DNA from: Chitinophagales bacterium
GTDB lineage: Bacteria > Bacteroidota > Bacteroidia > Chitinophagales > Chitinophagaceae
DNA length: 36,499 nt
Assembly: GCA_015655015.1 (NCBI GenBank)
Contig: JAATFV010000099.1
Location: forward strand, 1 to 36,499
Direction: 5' to 3'
Shown piece after piece: positions 33,320 through 36,499 of the stretch. Numbering within the stretch: position 1 is the first letter of the stretch; each line of letters opens with the position of its first letter. The notes under the pieces are model-generated. The model saw only the letters and a program-made list of their open reading frames with translations, searched no databases and was not told the origin of the DNA. A program made the translations under genes and the position numbers.

Positions 33320-36300
33320 TGCTTTTGACGGCAAATTACAGTCCTTTCCGCATGCGCCGGAAGGTCCTAACCAAAACTCTGTTAGTCATGCGTCTAACAT
33401 CCATTCTTCTATTGGCGTTCTCGCTTCATCTTAGCGCCAGTACCAACGCACAGCGGATCTCACTTTCCCTTGAGCGGGCCCCGCTGCAACAAGTATTCGC
33501 GCGTATCACCGCCGGGACAGGTTATCAGTTTGTATACAGGGATGAATGGCTGCCCCTGGCGAAGCCGGTGGATATTACGGTGAAAGATGCCAGTCTGCAA
33601 CAGGTGCTGGACATCTGTTTCAGTGGTCAGCCATTCAGTTACGAGATTATAGACAAGATGATCGTATTGAAAGAAAGACGTTTGTCAACGGCAGCAGTCG
33701 GGGATGAAACGTCACCTCCGGAGCTGATTGACGTGCACGGCCGTGTGACAGATATCAATGGCAAGCCGCTGGCCGGTGTGACCATTGTTGTAAGAGCGGC
33801 GCGCCCGGTGACGGGACGGGGCATACGGGTATTGTCTGTTGGTGGATTCCGGGCGGATTCAGGCACTTCTTTGAAGCCATCGCTATCGCCGGCTGCTCCC
33901 GGCCAGCTTATGCCGGTTGCCGCCGGTCAGCTCACCCCGGTTGCCGCCGGTCAGCTTACTCAGCCAAGGCCCACACAGATAGTGTCCATGGAGCCTGTTA
34001 CGGGGACTACCAAAGAAGACCTCAGCAGGATCGCGGCATCTGCCAGCTCTGCGGGAAAGCTTTCGAAGGACACGACGAGCGAAAAGAATAAAAGATTCTC
34101 TGCAGCGAACATCACCAGCGCCGACGAGGCCGCTGTGGTAGGCGTCGTCGTCACGGATGCCAATGGAGAATTCGATCTGAAGCAGATGCCGGAAGATGCC
34201 GTACTGGTGATCAGCCATATCGGGTATGAAGAATTGCAATTGAAGCTTGACAAGAGAAAAGAATTGTCGATCCGGCTCAGCCTGAAAGCGATCGAGCTAA
34301 AGGACGTCAAAGTCACCTACTCGACTGGCTACCAGATGATCTCGGAAGAAAGAGCTACCGGCTCTTTCGGTAAGCCCGACATGGAGGTGTTCGAACACCG
34401 GACGGCTACGATGGATGTGGTCAGCCGCCTGGAAGGACTTGTAGCCGGGGTGACGGTGCTGGGATCGGCCAGCAATACCGTAGGGACGACCGGCAGCGCC
34501 AGCAATAACAATAGCCAGAAATCGGCCATTATCAGGGGATCCAGTTCCGTCAGCCTGGCAAGCACCCCTCTTTATGTCGTCAATGGGGTGATCGTTCCGG
34601 ACTTCAATTCCATCAACATCGATGATATTTCGGATATCACCGTCCTCAAGGACGCCGCCGCCGCCGCCATCTGGGGTGCGAGGGCGGCCAATGGGGTCAT
34701 TGTCGTCACGACAAAAGAGGGGGTCCGGGGCCAAAAGATCAAGTTCAATTACAACGCCTTTGTCAATTACCAGGGAAGACCCGACCTGAATTATCTGCAC
34801 CAGCTGAACAGCCGGCAATTCATTCAGGCGGCGAAAGAAACCTTCGACCCCGTAGACTTTCCCTGGGGGAATCTCTACAATCAGCCGGTCACTCCGCACG
34901 AACAGCTATTGTATGACCAATACCGCGGGGTGATCTCCGCCAGCCAGGCATCGGCCGGCCTCGACAGCCTGGCCTCCCTCGACAACCGGCAGCAGGTGAA
35001 AGACCTTTGGTTCCGCAATGCCTTTACCACCAATCACACGTTGTCAGCCACAGGCGGAAATGCCTACTATTCTTTTTACGGGTCTCTCGGTTATACGGAT
35101 GCGCAAAGCAACCGGCCCGGGGAGACCAACAATACCTATAAGATCAATCTGACGCAGACCCTCAACGCCAGCAGGAATATAACAATATCGCTGAATGCCT
35201 CGCTGGTGGACAATATCGTAAGCGGAAAGGGGTATTCCTCGAGCAGCGGCAGCTTTGACAACACCTTTCTTCCCTACCAGCTATTCGAGGATGCCGCCGG
35301 TAATCACCTGGCCATGCCATATGTATTAGGATACAGCGACTCTCTGCGCAGGGACTACCAGGCGAGAAGCCGTATCAATCTCAATTATATTCCGCTGGAC
35401 GAGACAGGGTACCTGGATACAAAGGGCAACAACCTTAGCGTGAACCTGATATCCAATGTTGGCATTAAATTATGGAAGGGGCTGGCCTTCCAGGGCACCT
35501 ATGGCTACCTTACGGCGCCCGGGTCATCCACCTCCTATGACGACGGCCGTTCGCTGGATCAGCGTAAGCAGGAGCTCCAGCTGACCGTGGCGCCCTCGAC
35601 TTCATCCACCCCCGTATATTATTACCCGACAACGGGAGGTAAATACGTGACCTCGACTAATTCACAACGCAACTGGACAGTGCGGAATCAGCTGGTATAT
35701 AATCTATCGCTTCGAGGGGGGCAAGACCAGCTTGCTCTTCAGGCAGGCCAGGAGGCGCAGGAACAGTTCTCTTCCACGGTGACGACGACTGTCTTAGGGT
35801 ATGACAGGGCGCTCAACAGCTTCCCGCTCATCGATTATAACAAGCTCAGCCAGGGTATCTCAGGGACTGTCACTTCCACCGGCGGACTCTTCGGAGGCTC
35901 GACCAGCTACTTCGGATACCCCTATAGCTATTCCGAGGGCAGGACCAGGACCAAATCCTATTTCGCCCTCGCCAGTTATTCGCTGAGCCGCAAGTACAGC
36001 CTGGATCTCAGCTGGAGGCAGGATCATAGCAACCTGTTCGGACACAACGTGTCGACCCAGAATAAGCCCATCTGGAGCATGGGCGGAAAATGGCAGCTTG
36101 CCAGGGAACCGTTCCTGTCGACCGTTAAGGCTGTCAATGACCTCGCGCTCCGGGTAACCTATGGCATCACGGGTAATTCTCCCTATTCAGGGTCTGCGGC
36201 GCTATACGATATCCTATACGCCCAGCCGGCTTCACAGATGGGCGCTATCTCGGGTAATGCCGCCTATATCCAGCAGGCTGCCAATGATGCCCTGTCCTGG

Positions 36301-36499
36301 GAGACCACCCAAACGGTGAATATCGGCATCGACTACGCCGTGCTGAACCGCCGGCTTAGCGGCAGTTTCGATCTCTACAGCAAACACACGAATAACCTGA
36401 TCAATACCCTGCCGCTGAACCCGCTCTCCGGTTTCCTCAGCACGACAGGTAACCTGGGCACCCTCACCAACAAAGGCATAGAGGTCAGCATCCGGTCGA
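33319..36499 (+). CDS. STN-domain SusC/RagA-family TonB-linked receptor, 3' end missing
   Basis: The frame starts at the ATG at 33319 (MLLTANYSPFRMRRK) and stays open to the window end: 1060 codons, with the C-terminus outside. Signal segment about 24-44 (MRLTSILLLAFSLHLSASTNA), STN domain about 46-120 (ISLSLERAPLQQVFARITAGTGYQF), then a carboxypeptidase-like sandwich whose first half (VHGRVTDINGKPLAGVTIVVR, 139-159) is split from its second half (VVVTDANGEFDLKQMP, from 276) by about 112 residues of low-complexity sequence, including 24-bp repeats. The plug follows (TPLYVVNGVIV; ITVLKDAAAAAIWGARAANGVIVVTTKEG), then barrel strands. It is the receptor and signal input for the sigma/FecR pair upstream. 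Its SusD partner should lie just beyond the window. Confidence 0.93.
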   Translation, partial: MLLTANYSPFRMRRKVLTKTLLVMRLTSILLLAFSLHLSASTNAQRISLSLERAPLQQVFARITAGTGYQFVYRDEWLPLAKPVDITVKDASLQQVLDICFSGQPFSYEIIDKMIVLKERRLSTAAVGDETSPPELIDVHGRVTDINGKPLAGVTIVVRAARPVTGRGIRVLSVGGFRADSGTSLKPSLSPAAPGQLMPVAAGQLTPVAAGQLTQPRPTQIVSMEPVTGTTKEDLSRIAASASSAGKLSKDTTSEKNKRFSAANITSADEAAVVGVVVTDANGEFDLKQMPEDAVLVISHIGYEELQLKLDKRKELSIRLSLKAIELKDVKVTYSTGYQMISEERATGSFGKPDMEVFEHRTATMDVVSRLEGLVAGVTVLGSASNTVGTTGSASNNNSQKSAIIRGSSSVSLASTPLYVVNGVIVPDFNSINIDDISDITVLKDAAAAAIWGARAANGVIVVTTKEGVRGQKIKFNYNAFVNYQGRPDLNYLHQLNSRQFIQAAKETFDPVDFPWGNLYNQPVTPHEQLLYDQYRGVISASQASAGLDSLASLDNRQQVKDLWFRNAFTTNHTLSATGGNAYYSFYGSLGYTDAQSNRPGETNNTYKINLTQTLNASRNITISLNASLVDNIVSGKGYSSSSGSFDNTFLPYQLFEDAAGNHLAMPYVLGYSDSLRRDYQARSRINLNYIPLDETGYLDTKGNNLSVNLISNVGIKLWKGLAFQGTYGYLTAPGSSTSYDDGRSLDQRKQELQLTVAPSTSSTPVYYYPTTGGKYVTSTNSQRNWTVRNQLVYNLSLRGGQDQLALQAGQEAQEQFSSTVTTTVLGYDRALNSFPLIDYNKLSQGISGTVTSTGGLFGGSTSYFGYPYSYSEGRTRTKSYFALASYSLSRKYSLDLSWRQDHSNLFGHNVSTQNKPIWSMGGKWQLAREPFLSTVKAVNDLALRVTYGITGNSPYSGSAALYDILYAQPASQMGAISGNAAYIQQAANDALSWETTQTVNIGIDYAVLNRRLSGSFDLYSKHTNNLINTLPLNPLSGFLSTTGNLGTLTNKGIEVSIRS
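33889..33960. repeat. Three in-frame 24-bp tandem repeats inside the STN-SusC gene
   Basis: Units lie at 33889-33912, 33913-33936 and 33937-33960, encoding PAAPGQLM, PVAAGQLT and PVAAGQLT (residues 191-214). The last two units differ at only two bases, so the copying looks recent. They lie within the extra segment that splits the carboxypeptidase-like domain. Confidence 0.92.

Overview
The window looks like a piece of a Chitinophagaceae-type (phylum Bacteroidota) chromosome. The reasons are three SusC/RagA-type TonB-linked receptors (two with an N-terminal STN signalling domain), two SusD-type lipoproteins, two ECF sigma/FecR anti-sigma pairs, a beta-propeller sensor kinase, a GldA/GldF/GldG-like ABC system, an M13 metallopeptidase, Bacteroidota-style lipoproteins with a cysteine near residue 20, and TAnnTTTG-type -7 promoter elements. 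Nearly all sequence is coding. No gene-free stretch exceeds 300 bases; the longest is 16640-16931. I see no tRNA, rRNA, CRISPR array, insertion sequence or phage gene. The first and last genes are cut by the window edges.

Left block (1-13394). The C-terminal third of an M13 zinc metallopeptidase (+) converges on a long minus-strand unit. Read in its own direction, that unit is: ECF sigma, FecR anti-sigma, STN-SusC, SusD, DUF4843 lipoprotein, PKD-like lipoprotein, ABC ATPase, and a fused GldF-GldG-like permease. It has no glycosidase, so a peptide or other non-glycan nutrient is a reasonable but unproved guess for its substrate.

Middle block (13523-31130, all +). This is a polysaccharide-utilisation-type locus bracketed by a split two-component system: a propeller/Y_Y_Y histidine kinase at the start and a NarL/LuxR-type response regulator about 14 kb later. 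Between them lie SusC, SusD, a six-hairpin glycosidase-like protein, a TIM-barrel-like protein of unknown family, a GH20 hexosaminidase with a PA14 domain, and a GH36/GH27-like enzyme with a Tat-type leader. The likely target is a glycan with beta-linked N-acetylhexosamine and alpha-linked galactose-type sugars; the exact substrate cannot be read from sequence.

Right block (31172-36499, +). This is a second ECF sigma, FecR, STN-SusC signalling cassette; its SusD would lie beyond the window.

Two patterns are not explained by the gene list. (1) Five short tandem-repeat arrays (unit 15-24 bp) sit both between genes and, in exact multiples of three, inside two exported proteins. (2) All three susC leaders carry a hairpin whose T-tract faces antisense to susC, and two of them have an exact TAnnTTTG element placed to drive an antisense RNA of roughly 90-120 nt. 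This would fit cis-antisense control of susC genes like that known from Bacteroides.
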